64,000 nucleotides of DNA from Bacillota bacterium (lineage in GTDB: Bacteria; Bacillota; Clostridia; Saccharofermentanales; Fastidiosipilaceae): NCBI GenBank assembly GCA_030057555.1, contig JASGUU010000044.1:170595-234594 (forward strand), given 5' to 3'. Below are positions 17,352 to 26,272 of the stretch, piece after piece; the stretch's first letter is position 1; the number at the start of each line of letters is the position of its first letter. Below the pieces are notes generated by a model. The model did no database searches and was not told the DNA's origin. It saw only the letters and a program-made list of their open reading frames with translations. Both the position numbers and the translations under genes were made by a program.

Positions 17352-17428
17352 GGGTCTATAGCTCAGCTGGATAGAGCAACAGCCTTCTAAGCTGTGGGTC
17401 GCAGGTTCGAATCCTGCTAGACTCGCCA
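17352..17428 (+). tRNA. tRNA-Arg (TCT)
   Basis: 77 bases with encoded CCA. Acceptor GGGTCTA pairs with TAGACTC (one G-T); anticodon stem ACAGC/GCTGT with loop CTTCTAA gives TCT. It lies 21 bases after tRNA-Gly. Confidence 0.97.
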
Positions 17429-17432
17429 ATCT

Positions 17433-17466
17433 GAAAGCCCTGACACGACGGTGTTTCAGGGCTTTC
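17433..17466 (+). terminator. Hairpin after the tRNA pair
   Basis: Perfect 11-bp stem GAAAGCCCTGA / TCAGGGCTTTC with a 12-base loop, 4 bases after tRNA-Arg. No clear T-run follows. Confidence 0.6.
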
Positions 17467-17847
17467 CCATGCCTGCCGGAGGCAGACACAGGACGCAGCT
17501 GGGCCCGCTGTTCGTCATCTTGGGCTGCGGATCCCCTCCTCTGCCAGTTCACCCTTGTTCTTAAGCGGATCTTAAAAGAAACATACTGATTCTCTGTCAT
17601 GCTGTTACAGGTCTCCGATGTCGGCCAGTCACCGTCAACCAACGCGTTGCTCCCGGCTCATCGAGAAGCTCCACCATATCCTCCCTGTCCAGGCCGGACG
17701 CAGTAGCGAGGCGGGCACGGACGGTCAAAGAAAAAAGCATCCTCAACACTCTGTGGATGACACTGGGATGACACATCCTGAGGCAGCCAGGCGGCAATGG
17801 GTCGGATTAGGAAGAGCTCCAGCATGGAACATGGAAGGAAGAAGCAG
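17467..17847. other. Gene-free stretch
   Basis: About 380 bases between the tRNA hairpin and the next gene. Short open frames on both strands resemble nothing I know and lack ribosome sites. It presumably holds the promoter for the gene at 17848. Confidence 0.4.
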
Positions 17848-18588
17848 ATGAAAAGACTGAAAGTCCTGCTGTCAGCCACTGCAATCGTGCTTCTGCTGGG
17901 CACGATTGGCTTCCTGAATCACACGGATGACACAAAGGTCGCTGCAGTCCCAGGCTCGCCTGCGCGCATATTCCTCTATGGGGAAAAGCACGGCGTGGAC
18001 ACCATCATTAATCAGGAATACGAGCTCTGGCATAAGCATTATCACAGCGACGGCATGCGGCATCTTTTTCTCGAGCTCCCCTATTTCAGTGCTGAATTCC
18101 TGAACATCTGGCTGCAGGAAGACAGCGATGAGATTCTGAACGCCCTGTACGACGACCTCGAGGGGACGGCGGCCCATGTTCCCGCCGTGAAGGAATTCTA
18201 TCGCCGGATTAAGGCAGACTGCCCAGACACTGTTTTCCACGGCACGGATGTCGGACATCAGTTCTATTCAACCGGTGAGCGGTATCTGGAATATCTGGAA
18301 CAGCATCATCTGGAGGACAGCCGTCAGTATGCTCTGGCTGAAGAGGCTATCAGGCAGGGAGAACAGTTCTACGAAAACTCGGACTTTGTCTACCGAGAGA
18401 ACAAAATGGCGGAAAATTTCATTCGCGAATTTGATTCACTGGCCGGTGAAAGGGTCATGGGCATATACGGTGGTTCTCACACAAGACCGGATGCGCTGGA
18501 CTATTCCGGCCGGGTTTCCTGCATGGCGAAACAGCTGAAGGATCACTACGGGGACATCATCTACTCCGAACAGCTGTCTGGAAAGTGA
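17848..18588 (+). CDS. Exported GEKH-motif protein, possibly of the TraB/Tiki/ChaN-like superfamily
   Basis: A 246-residue protein with an N-terminal signal or anchor segment (MKRLKVLLSATAIVLLLGTI). The mature part opens with RIFLYGEKHG and continues with MRHLFLELPYFSAEFLN, VFHGTDVGHQFYSTG and ERVMGIYGGSHTRPD. A Gly-Glu-x-His start, a mid-protein LELP and a late GGSH resemble the arrangement in the TraB/Tiki/EreA/ChaN group of metal-dependent proteins; this is a fold-level resemblance and no substrate is implied. The ATG at 17848 follows AAGGAAG by 7 bases; an upstream start at 17797 would add 17 charged residues before the signal. Orientation and composition set it apart from its neighbours. 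Confidence 0.6.
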   Translation: MKRLKVLLSATAIVLLLGTIGFLNHTDDTKVAAVPGSPARIFLYGEKHGVDTIINQEYELWHKHYHSDGMRHLFLELPYFSAEFLNIWLQEDSDEILNALYDDLEGTAAHVPAVKEFYRRIKADCPDTVFHGTDVGHQFYSTGERYLEYLEQHHLEDSRQYALAEEAIRQGEQFYENSDFVYRENKMAENFIREFDSLAGERVMGIYGGSHTRPDALDYSGRVSCMAKQLKDHYGDIIYSEQLSGK

Positions 18589-18898
18589 CTCTGAGACGAG
18601 ATTTTTCGCCAGGGACTCTTCTGATTTGCGCTGTCAGAGAGCAATGGAAAAATCCAGCACTGCTTGGTCAACTTTTGGACTTGTGTCACTCCTCTCCATT
18701 TCACAGCTCCTGGCGCATTCTCAAACATACACCTGTTGATATCCTGCCGTTCCGGAAACCCCTGCACAGTACCAGTTAAAGATGCCCGTCTGAAGGAGAA
18801 GTCACTTTGCCCTTTCAGGGCTTTCCAGCGGACTGCTCGTGAGTCTGCCGGCTGAAGCTGCATGAAGCTGGCAGGGACGGGCTTTTTCTGATCGCCCT
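18589..18898. other. Gene-free stretch between convergent genes
   Basis: About 310 bases after the GEKH-motif gene. It contains a small hairpin GCCCT-TTC-AGGGC followed by TTTCC near 18809 that could end that gene. I see no gene. Confidence 0.4.
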
Positions 18899-18932
18899 GA
18901 AAAAGCCCTGAGACCTTCTCCGCCTCAGGGCT
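18899..18932 (-). terminator. Rho-independent terminator of the ppk operon
   Basis: On the minus strand AGCCCTGAG (18932-18924) pairs with CTCAGGGCT (18912-18904), followed by a T-run. It lies about 35 bases after the ppk stop. Confidence 0.8.
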
Positions 18933-18964
18933 CCCTTCAGCCGGGAAGGCATTGTCCTGCTCGA

Positions 18965-21466
18965 TCAGTCGTCCACCGTCAACCTGTAGGCGTCGGCCTC
19001 GACCTGCGTCCAGTCGTTGATCGGCTCGAAGAGGCGCGAGGCGCCGTTCTGGCGGTTCTGGGGGGCGCGCTCGAGGGCGAGCTCGCAGAGGGCGACCTGG
19101 CTGTCGACGGCGTTGCGGCCGCGGCGCGGGCGCTTGATATAGCCGCCGTCGGGCTGGCCGATGTGGGCCCGCTGGGTGTCAATCAGCTCGAGGTCGAGAA
19201 CCTCGTTGACACGCTCGATGCAGAGCGGATCGACCACCGGGAAGAGCAGCTCCACGCGGCGGTCGAGGTTGCGCGGCATCCAGTCGGCCGAGGAGAGGTA
19301 GGTCTCCGGATGGCCGTTGTTGGCGAAGACAAAGATACGCGAGTGCTCGAGGTAGCGGCCGACGAGGGAACGGACATGGATATTATCGGAGAGGCCGGGC
19401 ACGCCGGGGCGCAGGCAGCAGATGCCGCGGACGACGAGCTCGATCTTCACACCGGCCTGGCTCGCACGGTAGAGCTCCTCGATAATGCCCTGGTCGACGA
19501 GGGAGTTCATCTTCGCGCGGATGGCGGCCGGGAGGCCGGCCTTTGCGTGACGCACCTCGCGCTCGATGAGATCGACGAAGCTGTTGCGCAGCCAGTAGGG
19601 CGCCACGATGAGACGGTTCCAGGTGTCGGGCTCGGCATAGCCCGAGAGCATGTTGAAGAATACCGTGGCGTCGCTGCCGAAACTCTCGCGGCACATCAGT
19701 ATGCCCATGTCGGTGTAGACCTTCGCCGTCTGGTCGTTGTAGTTGCCGGTGCCGAGGTGGAGGTAGCGGCGGATGCCGTCGGACTCGCGTCTGACAACGA
19801 GGGTGATCTTCGAGTGCACCTTCAGCCCCATGAGGCCGTAGATCACGTGGCAGCCGGCGCGCTCGAGACGGCGGGCCCAGACGATATTGTTGGCCTCGTC
19901 GAAGCGCGCCTTCAGCTCGACCAGGACCATGACCTGCTTGCCGTTGCGGGCGGCCTGCTCGAGATAGCGGATGATGGGGCTCTCGCCGCTGACGCGGTAG
20001 AGGGTCTGCTTGATCGCGAGGACATCCGGGTCTTCGGCGGCGGCGCGGACATAGTCGAGAACGGTGTCGAAGCTCTCGAAGGGATGGTGGCAGAAGACGT
20101 CCCCCGAGGCGATGACGGAGAAGAAGTCCGGCTCCTCGGCCCCCGCGTCGATCAGCTTCTGGCGCCGCTCGTGGTAGATCGAGACGGGCTGCGGATCGTA
20201 GGGCGGGTAGTACCAGGCGGCCTGGCGCTTGGCCTGGGGCAGCGAGCGGATGCCGGAGAGGAAGGTCAGGTCGAGCGGGCCGTTGATCAGGTAGATGTCG
20301 TCGCTGGCCACGCCGAGGGAGGGCACCAGGAAGCCGAGCAGACGCGGATCGATGTCAGCGTCGGCCTCGAGGCGGATCACCTCGCCCCATTCACGCAGGC
20401 GGATCTGCTTCTCTATCTCGATCAGCAGGTCCTCGGCGTCCTCCTCGTCGATGTCGAGGTCGGCGTTGCGGCTGATGCGGTAGGTGGCGAGGGCCTCGAC
20501 GGCGGAGTTCTCGAAGACTTCGGCGATGAACAGCTTTACGAGCTCCTCGAGCAGGATGCCGGAGACGACGGGCTCCTTCTTTCCCGGAGCGGCGGGGGCG
20601 GAGCCGAGGACATGAAAGCGGGGCAGAACACCCGGGACCTGAACGGTGGCAAAGCGCGGCTCCGCGCCCGGGCTGTCGGCGAGCAGGACGCAGATGTTGA
20701 GGCTGCCGTTCGAGATCAGCGGGAAGGGACGGCCGGAGTCGACGGCCATCGGCGTCAGGATGGGATAGACATGGGTGCGGAAGTACCAGGCGGCCTCCTC
20801 ACGCTGAGCCGGAGAAAGCTGGTCGCCCTTCAGGATGTGAACACCCTCGCGGGCGAGCCTGGGTTCGAGGGAACGCCCCCAGGTCGAATACATGCGGCCG
20901 TAGAGCAGATGGGTCTGCTCCGAAATGGCGACCAGCTGCTCCGAGGCCGTCAGGCCGGCGATATCCGGCTTCGTGTAGCCGGCCTGGACCATGTCCTTCA
21001 GCGAGGCGACGCGGACCATGAAGAACTCGTCGAGGTTGGACTGCGTGATGGAGAGGAAGGACAGCCGCTCCATCAGCGGATTCGAGCGGTCGCGCGCCTC
21101 ATCGAGGACGCGTCCGTTGAACTGCAGCCAGCTGAGCTCGCGATTGATGAAGTTGGGATCGCGGGAATAGGCGACCGGGCTGAGGTTCGCGAGGTTCTGG
21201 CCGAGGCGGGCCTCGAGGATGCGGGCAGCGGCGCGGCGGCGGCGCTTACGGGAGCGCGTTTCCTGCTGCTCGCCCGACTGCGATTCGGGCACCAGCCAGC
21301 GGCTGCCGGGCTCGGAGCCCTGCTTGGGGGCAGCCAGATCCGGGGTCTGTCCCGCAGACTGGTAGGACTCGCCGGCGGCAATCTGCTCGGCATGACTCCG
21401 CCGCACAGTCTCCGCTTCGGGAGCCGGCGTGGCAGCATTCTCATTATTGGACATTTCTCTGGCCAT
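18965..21466 (-). CDS. ppk: Polyphosphate kinase 1
   Basis: Reversibly polymerises the gamma-phosphate of ATP into polyphosphate. The 833-residue protein has the N-domain motif NRELSWLQFNGRVLDEA at about residue 110 and SNLDEFFMVRVASLKD, then two phospholipase-D-like domains with GLMGLKVHSKITLVVRRE (His expected to be phosphorylated), LHLGTGNYNDQTAKVYTD and the second His region GRYLEHSRIFVFAN. The first 105 or so residues are a low-complexity, Arg/Glu/Ala-rich extension not found in typical PPK1 of about 700 residues. It lies 50 bases after ppx, so the synthetic and degradative enzymes are in one operon. Confidence 0.95.
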   Translation of the reverse strand: MAREMSNNENAATPAPEAETVRRSHAEQIAAGESYQSAGQTPDLAAPKQGSEPGSRWLVPESQSGEQQETRSRKRRRRAAARILEARLGQNLANLSPVAYSRDPNFINRELSWLQFNGRVLDEARDRSNPLMERLSFLSITQSNLDEFFMVRVASLKDMVQAGYTKPDIAGLTASEQLVAISEQTHLLYGRMYSTWGRSLEPRLAREGVHILKGDQLSPAQREEAAWYFRTHVYPILTPMAVDSGRPFPLISNGSLNICVLLADSPGAEPRFATVQVPGVLPRFHVLGSAPAAPGKKEPVVSGILLEELVKLFIAEVFENSAVEALATYRISRNADLDIDEEDAEDLLIEIEKQIRLREWGEVIRLEADADIDPRLLGFLVPSLGVASDDIYLINGPLDLTFLSGIRSLPQAKRQAAWYYPPYDPQPVSIYHERRQKLIDAGAEEPDFFSVIASGDVFCHHPFESFDTVLDYVRAAAEDPDVLAIKQTLYRVSGESPIIRYLEQAARNGKQVMVLVELKARFDEANNIVWARRLERAGCHVIYGLMGLKVHSKITLVVRRESDGIRRYLHLGTGNYNDQTAKVYTDMGILMCRESFGSDATVFFNMLSGYAEPDTWNRLIVAPYWLRNSFVDLIEREVRHAKAGLPAAIRAKMNSLVDQGIIEELYRASQAGVKIELVVRGICCLRPGVPGLSDNIHVRSLVGRYLEHSRIFVFANNGHPETYLSSADWMPRNLDRRVELLFPVVDPLCIERVNEVLDLELIDTQRAHIGQPDGGYIKRPRRGRNAVDSQVALCELALERAPQNRQNGASRLFEPINDWTQVEADAYRLTVDD

Positions 21467-21516
21467 CCTCGATGACTCCCTTCCTGCTAAATCAGTCTGT
21501 CCCGCCTGCCGGGACT

Positions 21517-23061
21517 TCAGCGCGGACCCTGCACGTCAAAGACGACCCGCAGCCCGAAGATCGCCGAAAAGAGGCCACTCTTCGAGCGGCTGACCGCCGT
21601 CTCCAGCGTCGCGTCCTGATCGGTTTGAATGTGAACCACGAGCTCCTCCTCGAGCAGATCGCAGCTGATTTCGCCGAGCTTCTGGCGGTGTGAGCTGTCA
21701 AAGCCGTCGGCGAGGCGCAGGATGGCGGCCAGTTCCAGGACCTGGCGGCGGCGCCTGGCATCCAGTCCGGAGATGGCATCTACGGTCGGCAGCCGCGACG
21801 CGGAATGGAAGCTCGCGGCATAGGCCACCTGCAGACGCTCGATATCGGTCAGCCCGATCAGGTCGAGATTGCGGATAATCTCGAAGCTCTGCTCGGCATG
21901 ATAGTTAAGGCGCACGAACTTCCCGACATCGTGGAGAATGGCGGCGATCCGCAGCAGCATGCGCTGGCGATCGCCGAGGCCATAGCGGCGGGCGATCCGG
22001 TCAAAGAGCATCAGGCTCTGCTGCTCGACATAGCGTATATGCGGCTCGTCATAACGGAAGCGGCGGGCGAGATGGTGGACGAGGTTCAGCAGATCCGCTT
22101 CTTCAACCGGATTGACATGAAGCTGGTACCAGCGCTCGGCGTGTTCCAGAATCAGGCCGTCGCAGAGATCCGTATGCAGCAGGTGCAGCTGCTGGATCTG
22201 GGGCTGGCGGACATACTTGTCCAGAATGACGACCGTCGGCAGCAGCTGATCCGCCATGTCCGCGGGCACGCCCTCCCGCGTCGTCAGCGTCAGGCTGCTC
22301 TCCCGGGAGAGGCGTTCGCTGAGGGCGGCGAAGGCCTCCAGCGAAATCTCGCTCGTTCCGGGATCCAGGCCCGCGAGACGCTTCAGCCAGAGCATCTCGG
22401 GGCCGAGCGCGACCAGAATGTCGGGCGCGGCAGCCTCCTCGATCAGCTCATAGTCATTGAGCTCGCAGGTGATATATTCGTCGAGCAGGCGCGTATAGTC
22501 GCGGGTGCGCTCGCGCAGCTGGTTCATCATTTCATAGACGCGCAGGGCGCCGAGCAGCACATTGTGGCTGTAGAGGAGGCGTCCACCCTCATAGCCCGTG
22601 ATCTGCAGCGAGCCCGAGCCGACATCGACGAGCAGCAGCTTCTTCTGCTTGAGCTCGGAAAAGAACTCGAAGTCGCTGATCAGCGCCCGCAGATGATAGA
22701 AACGCTCGACGTTGTTATCCAGCACCTCGACCTCGAAGCCGGTCTCCTGCGCGATGCGCGCGAGCACGAACTCACGGTTCGCCGCCTCGCGGATCGCGCT
22801 GGTCGCCACCACACGCCAGCTGCGGACATCGTATTCCCGCAGCTTCTGCTGGAAGCCCTGGAGGATGTCGATGCAGCGCTTGAGGCTCGCGGTCCGGATC
22901 TGCTGCTCGTTATAGGTATCGCGCCCCAGCGCCAGCGCACCGCGCACGACTTCGACCACGCGCGGACGGCGCTTCGAACGCACCTCGGCGATCTTCAGCG
23001 TCAGCTGATTCGATCCGACATCGATGACCGCATAGGTTTCAATGGTCCGTTTCGCTGCCAT
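21517..23061 (-). CDS. ppx: Ppx/GppA exopolyphosphatase with HD domain
   Basis: Expected to remove terminal phosphate from polyphosphate or to hydrolyse pppGpp. The 514-residue protein has the acetate-kinase/Hsp70-like fold (AVIDVGSNQLTLKIAEV at the start, VVATSAIREAANREFV, LLVDVGSGSLQI) and a C-terminal HD domain with LRIAAILHDVGKFVRLNYH. The ATG at 23061 follows AGGAGGGGGGC; a longer start would run into the kinase gene upstream, with which it already overlaps by 23 bases. Pairing with ppk favours a polyphosphate role. Confidence 0.9.
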   Translation of the reverse strand: MAAKRTIETYAVIDVGSNQLTLKIAEVRSKRRPRVVEVVRGALALGRDTYNEQQIRTASLKRCIDILQGFQQKLREYDVRSWRVVATSAIREAANREFVLARIAQETGFEVEVLDNNVERFYHLRALISDFEFFSELKQKKLLLVDVGSGSLQITGYEGGRLLYSHNVLLGALRVYEMMNQLRERTRDYTRLLDEYITCELNDYELIEEAAAPDILVALGPEMLWLKRLAGLDPGTSEISLEAFAALSERLSRESSLTLTTREGVPADMADQLLPTVVILDKYVRQPQIQQLHLLHTDLCDGLILEHAERWYQLHVNPVEEADLLNLVHHLARRFRYDEPHIRYVEQQSLMLFDRIARRYGLGDRQRMLLRIAAILHDVGKFVRLNYHAEQSFEIIRNLDLIGLTDIERLQVAYAASFHSASRLPTVDAISGLDARRRRQVLELAAILRLADGFDSSHRQKLGEISCDLLEEELVVHIQTDQDATLETAVSRSKSGLFSAIFGLRVVFDVQGPR

Positions 23062-23713
23062 GCCCCCCTCCTGTCTCTCTGGATGGCCGCCGGCGACGGC
23101 GGCGCCGGCCCTGACCCGGTGTTGCGGGCCGTTCATGCCCTATTGTGCCTGATTTCGCCCCGCTTTGTGAAGTTTCCGCCGAAATCAGCTGCGGCAGATG
23201 CTCCGAGAGCAGGGCCGCGAGGCGCTCCGCTGCCTCGCGGCGACCGACGCGCGGCACCCGCCAGGTGAAATCGGCCCAGCGCCGGTAGAGCGGCGTGCGT
23301 TCGGCAAAGATCTCCCCGAGACCGCCACCCGTGCGCGAGACGACACCGCGTTCGGCGAGGTCTCCGACTCGCTGCCGCAGGATCCCGAGCGGAACATCGA
23401 GGTAGACGATCGTACCCAGGCGGGCGAGATGGGCCATCGCCCGGGGACAGTAGACCACCGAGCCACCCGTGGCAATGATGCTGCGCCGGACCCTGATGCT
23501 GCGGACGGCGGCGGACTCGCGCTCGATAAAATCCCCGGTGCTGCAGGCCGCCAGCAGCTGGGCGACCGTCTGTCCCTCGCGCGCGGCGAGCACGGTATCG
23601 CTGTCGATGAAACCGAAACCGATCTGCCGGGCGAGGCGGCGGCCGAGCGAGGACTTCCCGCTGCCGGGCATGCCGATCAGGATGATGTTGTCTGCAAAGT
23701 CCGGGGCCGTCAT
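23039..23713 (-). CDS. Shikimate kinase-like P-loop kinase of unknown substrate
   Basis: A 224-residue P-loop kinase with Walker A GMPGSGKSS and the FIDSD motif of shikimate kinases. Several shikimate-contacting positions differ from true AroK: FIERE replaces the usual FRxxE (Arg lost), TGGSVVY replaces the GGG loop, and RGVVSRTGG replaces the lid RPLL. A clear AroK is encoded at 57048-57641, so this copy probably acts on something else. The last 30 residues are Arg-rich and overlap the start of ppx. The ATG overlaps the hemZ stop as ATGA, preceded by GGAGGAG. Confidence 0.75.
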   Translation of the reverse strand: MTAPDFADNIILIGMPGSGKSSLGRRLARQIGFGFIDSDTVLAAREGQTVAQLLAACSTGDFIERESAAVRSIRVRRSIIATGGSVVYCPRAMAHLARLGTIVYLDVPLGILRQRVGDLAERGVVSRTGGGLGEIFAERTPLYRRWADFTWRVPRVGRREAAERLAALLSEHLPQLISAETSQSGAKSGTIGHERPATPGQGRRRRRRRPSRETGGGHGSETDH

Positions 23714-25164
23714 CCGTTCTCCTCCCACAGTTCCCGGCGCCGCCGTCCGAGTTCGGCCACCCGGGCCATGTAGAGCCGTAGGTCGCGCGGGGCGGCGAGG
23801 CGTTTCACGCGGCCCGGGGCGAGGACACGCTTCGTCATCGCGCTGGCACCGAAGCCGAGAACATCAGCTTCATCGCTCAGCATGGCGGTGTTGTAGAGGC
23901 CGCCCCGGCCGGGCAGCGCATGGGTGCAGTTCTCGAGTCCGGCGAGAATGCGCTTCTGGCGATAGAGCGGGCCGGGGCGGTAGCCGCGGCGCCTGAGCAG
24001 GCGCGTGGCGGCATCAAAGCCCGCCACCAGATCCGTACTCTCACGGAAATTCTCCGTCTCCCACCAGTCGGCGCCGCGCTTCGGCGCCAGGGCATGCAGG
24101 GTCAGCGATTCGGGGCCGAGTTCGAGGGCCCGCCTGACGTCGGCCAGCAGCGTGGCGCCCGTGCCGCCGGGCAGGCCGCCGATGAGGTCCATATGGATCT
24201 CGGGGAAGCCGGCCGCACGTGCGAGGGCAAAGGCGGCCTCGCTCTCGCGGCGGCCGTGGGGACGGCCGGCGGCAGCCAGCAGGTGGTCATCGAAGCTCTG
24301 GGGATTGATACAGATGCGTGTAAAGCCGGCTTCCCTGAGCCGGGCGAGGATGGCGGGCGTAACGCAGTCGGGACGGCCTGCCTCGATCGTCAGCTCCCGG
24401 GCCTCGGCGAGCAGCGGGGCCGCACGGTCCAGCCCCGCGAGCAGCAGCTCAAAGGCCTCGGGGGCCAGGGAGATCGGGGTGCCGCCCCCGACATAGAGGG
24501 CGCGGATACGGCAGCCGGCGGCGGCACGACGGTGCCAGACGTCCGAGCCGAAGAAATCTTCCATGTCCCGCAGGAGCGCCGCAACATAGTCGCGGTGCTC
24601 GGTGGCGGGCCGGGCCACGCCGGTCGCCGTCACGAAAGAACAGTAGCCGCAGCGGCTCGGACAGAAGGGGATGTGGAGATAGAGAAGGACGTCTCCCGGC
24701 TTGAGCAGGTCGAGCTGCTGCCGCTCCGTGCGCTCGGCTGCGAGGGCGAGGCGGGCGCGGGCCGGCATGACATGGTAGAAGCGGACGAGCTCACGGGCGA
24801 TGGCGAGCTGGGACCAGCCCGCGAGACGCCGTTCGCGGACGAGCCAGGTCGGCCGGATGCCGGTCAGAGAGCCCCAGGGAAAGCTGCGGCCCGTCTCCCG
24901 GGCCAGAACTTCATAGAGCTGGACACGCAGCAGGCGCCGCAGCAGACGCTCGTCGGCAGGACGCGGGGCGCGGGGGCCGCGGCCGTCCGCCCGCAGGGTG
25001 GAGACCTCCTCCTCCCCGACCGTGCTCGTAAGTACGAGCGTCGGGCCCCGGGGTGCCCGCAGCAGGCCGGCCGCCTCATCTGTCTCCGCCCGGCCGAAGA
25101 AGAGCTGCAGCAGATCCTGGACGGCAAAGAACAAAGCGTGCCCCCGCAGTCTGACCTCAAGCAT
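23710..25164 (-). CDS. hemZ: Radical SAM coproporphyrinogen III dehydrogenase HemZ
   Basis: Radical SAM protein of the HemZ type, related to oxygen-independent coproporphyrinogen oxidase HemN. The 484-residue protein has a family-specific N-domain with LYEVLARETGRSFPWGSLTG and IRPTWLV, then LYLHIPFCPSRCGYCSF with the CxxxCxxC cluster site, and ALYVGGGTP and ICINPQSFDDHLL. It overlaps DUF3810 by 8 bases and the kinase by 4. No other tetrapyrrole gene is in the window, so its true substrate is open. Confidence 0.88.
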   Translation of the reverse strand: MLEVRLRGHALFFAVQDLLQLFFGRAETDEAAGLLRAPRGPTLVLTSTVGEEEVSTLRADGRGPRAPRPADERLLRRLLRVQLYEVLARETGRSFPWGSLTGIRPTWLVRERRLAGWSQLAIARELVRFYHVMPARARLALAAERTERQQLDLLKPGDVLLYLHIPFCPSRCGYCSFVTATGVARPATEHRDYVAALLRDMEDFFGSDVWHRRAAAGCRIRALYVGGGTPISLAPEAFELLLAGLDRAAPLLAEARELTIEAGRPDCVTPAILARLREAGFTRICINPQSFDDHLLAAAGRPHGRRESEAAFALARAAGFPEIHMDLIGGLPGGTGATLLADVRRALELGPESLTLHALAPKRGADWWETENFRESTDLVAGFDAATRLLRRRGYRPGPLYRQKRILAGLENCTHALPGRGGLYNTAMLSDEADVLGFGASAMTKRVLAPGRVKRLAAPRDLRLYMARVAELGRRRRELWEENG

Positions 25165-26272
25165 CCGGCTTTACCGTCTCGTACCAGGTCAGAACCAGAT
25201 CGACCATGCGCCCGTAGCTCCGTACACCGTCATGCTGGCGGTTGACCTTCAGCACCTGGTCGTTGACGCGGGTGGTCGTTTCCTGCACCGGCCCCTCGAA
25301 GCTCTTCCAGTAGGCGTTGCGGCGGCCGATGTCGGCCCGCATGCCGGCGGGGACGGGGTCCCAGAGCTCGAGCCAGAGCTCGTTGTCGGCGCTCGAGAGG
25401 CGGCTCGACATGTGGACAAAGGCGAGCAGCCAGCCGCTGTAGCGGTAATCCGCGTCCGGGTGATGGATGCCGGCGAGAAAGGCCAGGGCATTCGCCTCAT
25501 CCTCGCGGGCATAGCCGGCGACGTGGGCGATTTCGTGGAGAGCCACGGCGAGGCGCTCATCGACCCTGGCGTCGACATTGACATTGGCCTCCGCCGTCAG
25601 CGGCATGAACATGCCCGTAATCCCGGTGTAGGACCAGTAGTGCGAAAACAGCACCAGCTTCGGCCGCACAGGAGCGGTCGCGAGTTCGGGAAACATCTCA
25701 CCCAGCCTCTCCCAGCCGGCAAAGGCGCGGCCCAGTTCGGCGCTTTGAGACTCGCCCGCCCGCGCGGCCATGGCTCCGTCCTCGTCCTCGGGGAGCTCGG
25801 CGCGGACCCGGATGGCCTCGTCGCGGACATAGCAGGCTGCCCGGTAGAGTTCGGCGGCATCATGCCGGCGCACCTCCCAGCCGAGGCGGGAGGCGAGCGG
25901 CAGGCGCTCATAATTCCAGGCGTGAAAGACCAGATAGAGTGTCAGGGACAGCGAAAGCAGGATCGCCAGAACGCGCAGGCGGCGGCCGAGGGCCGGCAGC
26001 AGCCCGGCGGGACGGGTAAGCCGCGGCAGCAGGGACAGCAGGCCCGCGAGAACCGCGGGGATCAGGGCGGCGAGCAGGATCTGGGCGATGGAAAAGGGCA
26101 CGAGGTTCGCCAGCACGCGCAGCGGCGCGATGAGGATGGGGCGGACGTCGGCCGCATAGGCTTCGGCGAGCTCCGGCCGGCGGCGAAAGAGCTCCAGGAC
26201 GAGCCAGGCGAGAAGCGGCGGCAGCAGCCACCAGCCACGGCCGAGTCTGCGGATGCCGGGCCGGAGAATCAC
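25157..26272 (-). CDS. DUF3810 membrane protein with HEIAH motif
   Basis: A 371-residue protein with about three N-terminal transmembrane segments (WWLLPPLLAWLVLELF; IAQILLAALIPAVLAGLLSLL; LAILLSLSLTLYLVFHAW) and a C-terminal domain containing VALHEIAHVAGYAREDEANA, a zinc-metallopeptidase HExxH signature with a downstream Glu. This matches the DUF3810 family. The substrate is unknown. It starts with GTG at 26272, overlapping the gph stop as GTGA, and overlaps hemZ by 8 bases. Confidence 0.8.
   Translation of the reverse strand: MILRPGIRRLGRGWWLLPPLLAWLVLELFRRRPELAEAYAADVRPILIAPLRVLANLVPFSIAQILLAALIPAVLAGLLSLLPRLTRPAGLLPALGRRLRVLAILLSLSLTLYLVFHAWNYERLPLASRLGWEVRRHDAAELYRAACYVRDEAIRVRAELPEDEDGAMAARAGESQSAELGRAFAGWERLGEMFPELATAPVRPKLVLFSHYWSYTGITGMFMPLTAEANVNVDARVDERLAVALHEIAHVAGYAREDEANALAFLAGIHHPDADYRYSGWLLAFVHMSSRLSSADNELWLELWDPVPAGMRADIGRRNAYWKSFEGPVQETTTRVNDQVLKVNRQHDGVRSYGRMVDLVLTWYETVKPDA

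Noticed and set aside
17597..17797. 66-codon minus-strand frame before the GEKH gene
   Set aside because: No start signal and no recognisable family; probably chance.
19163..21475. 770-codon plus-strand open frame opposite ppk
   Set aside because: Antisense shadow of ppk with no ribosome site or known domain.
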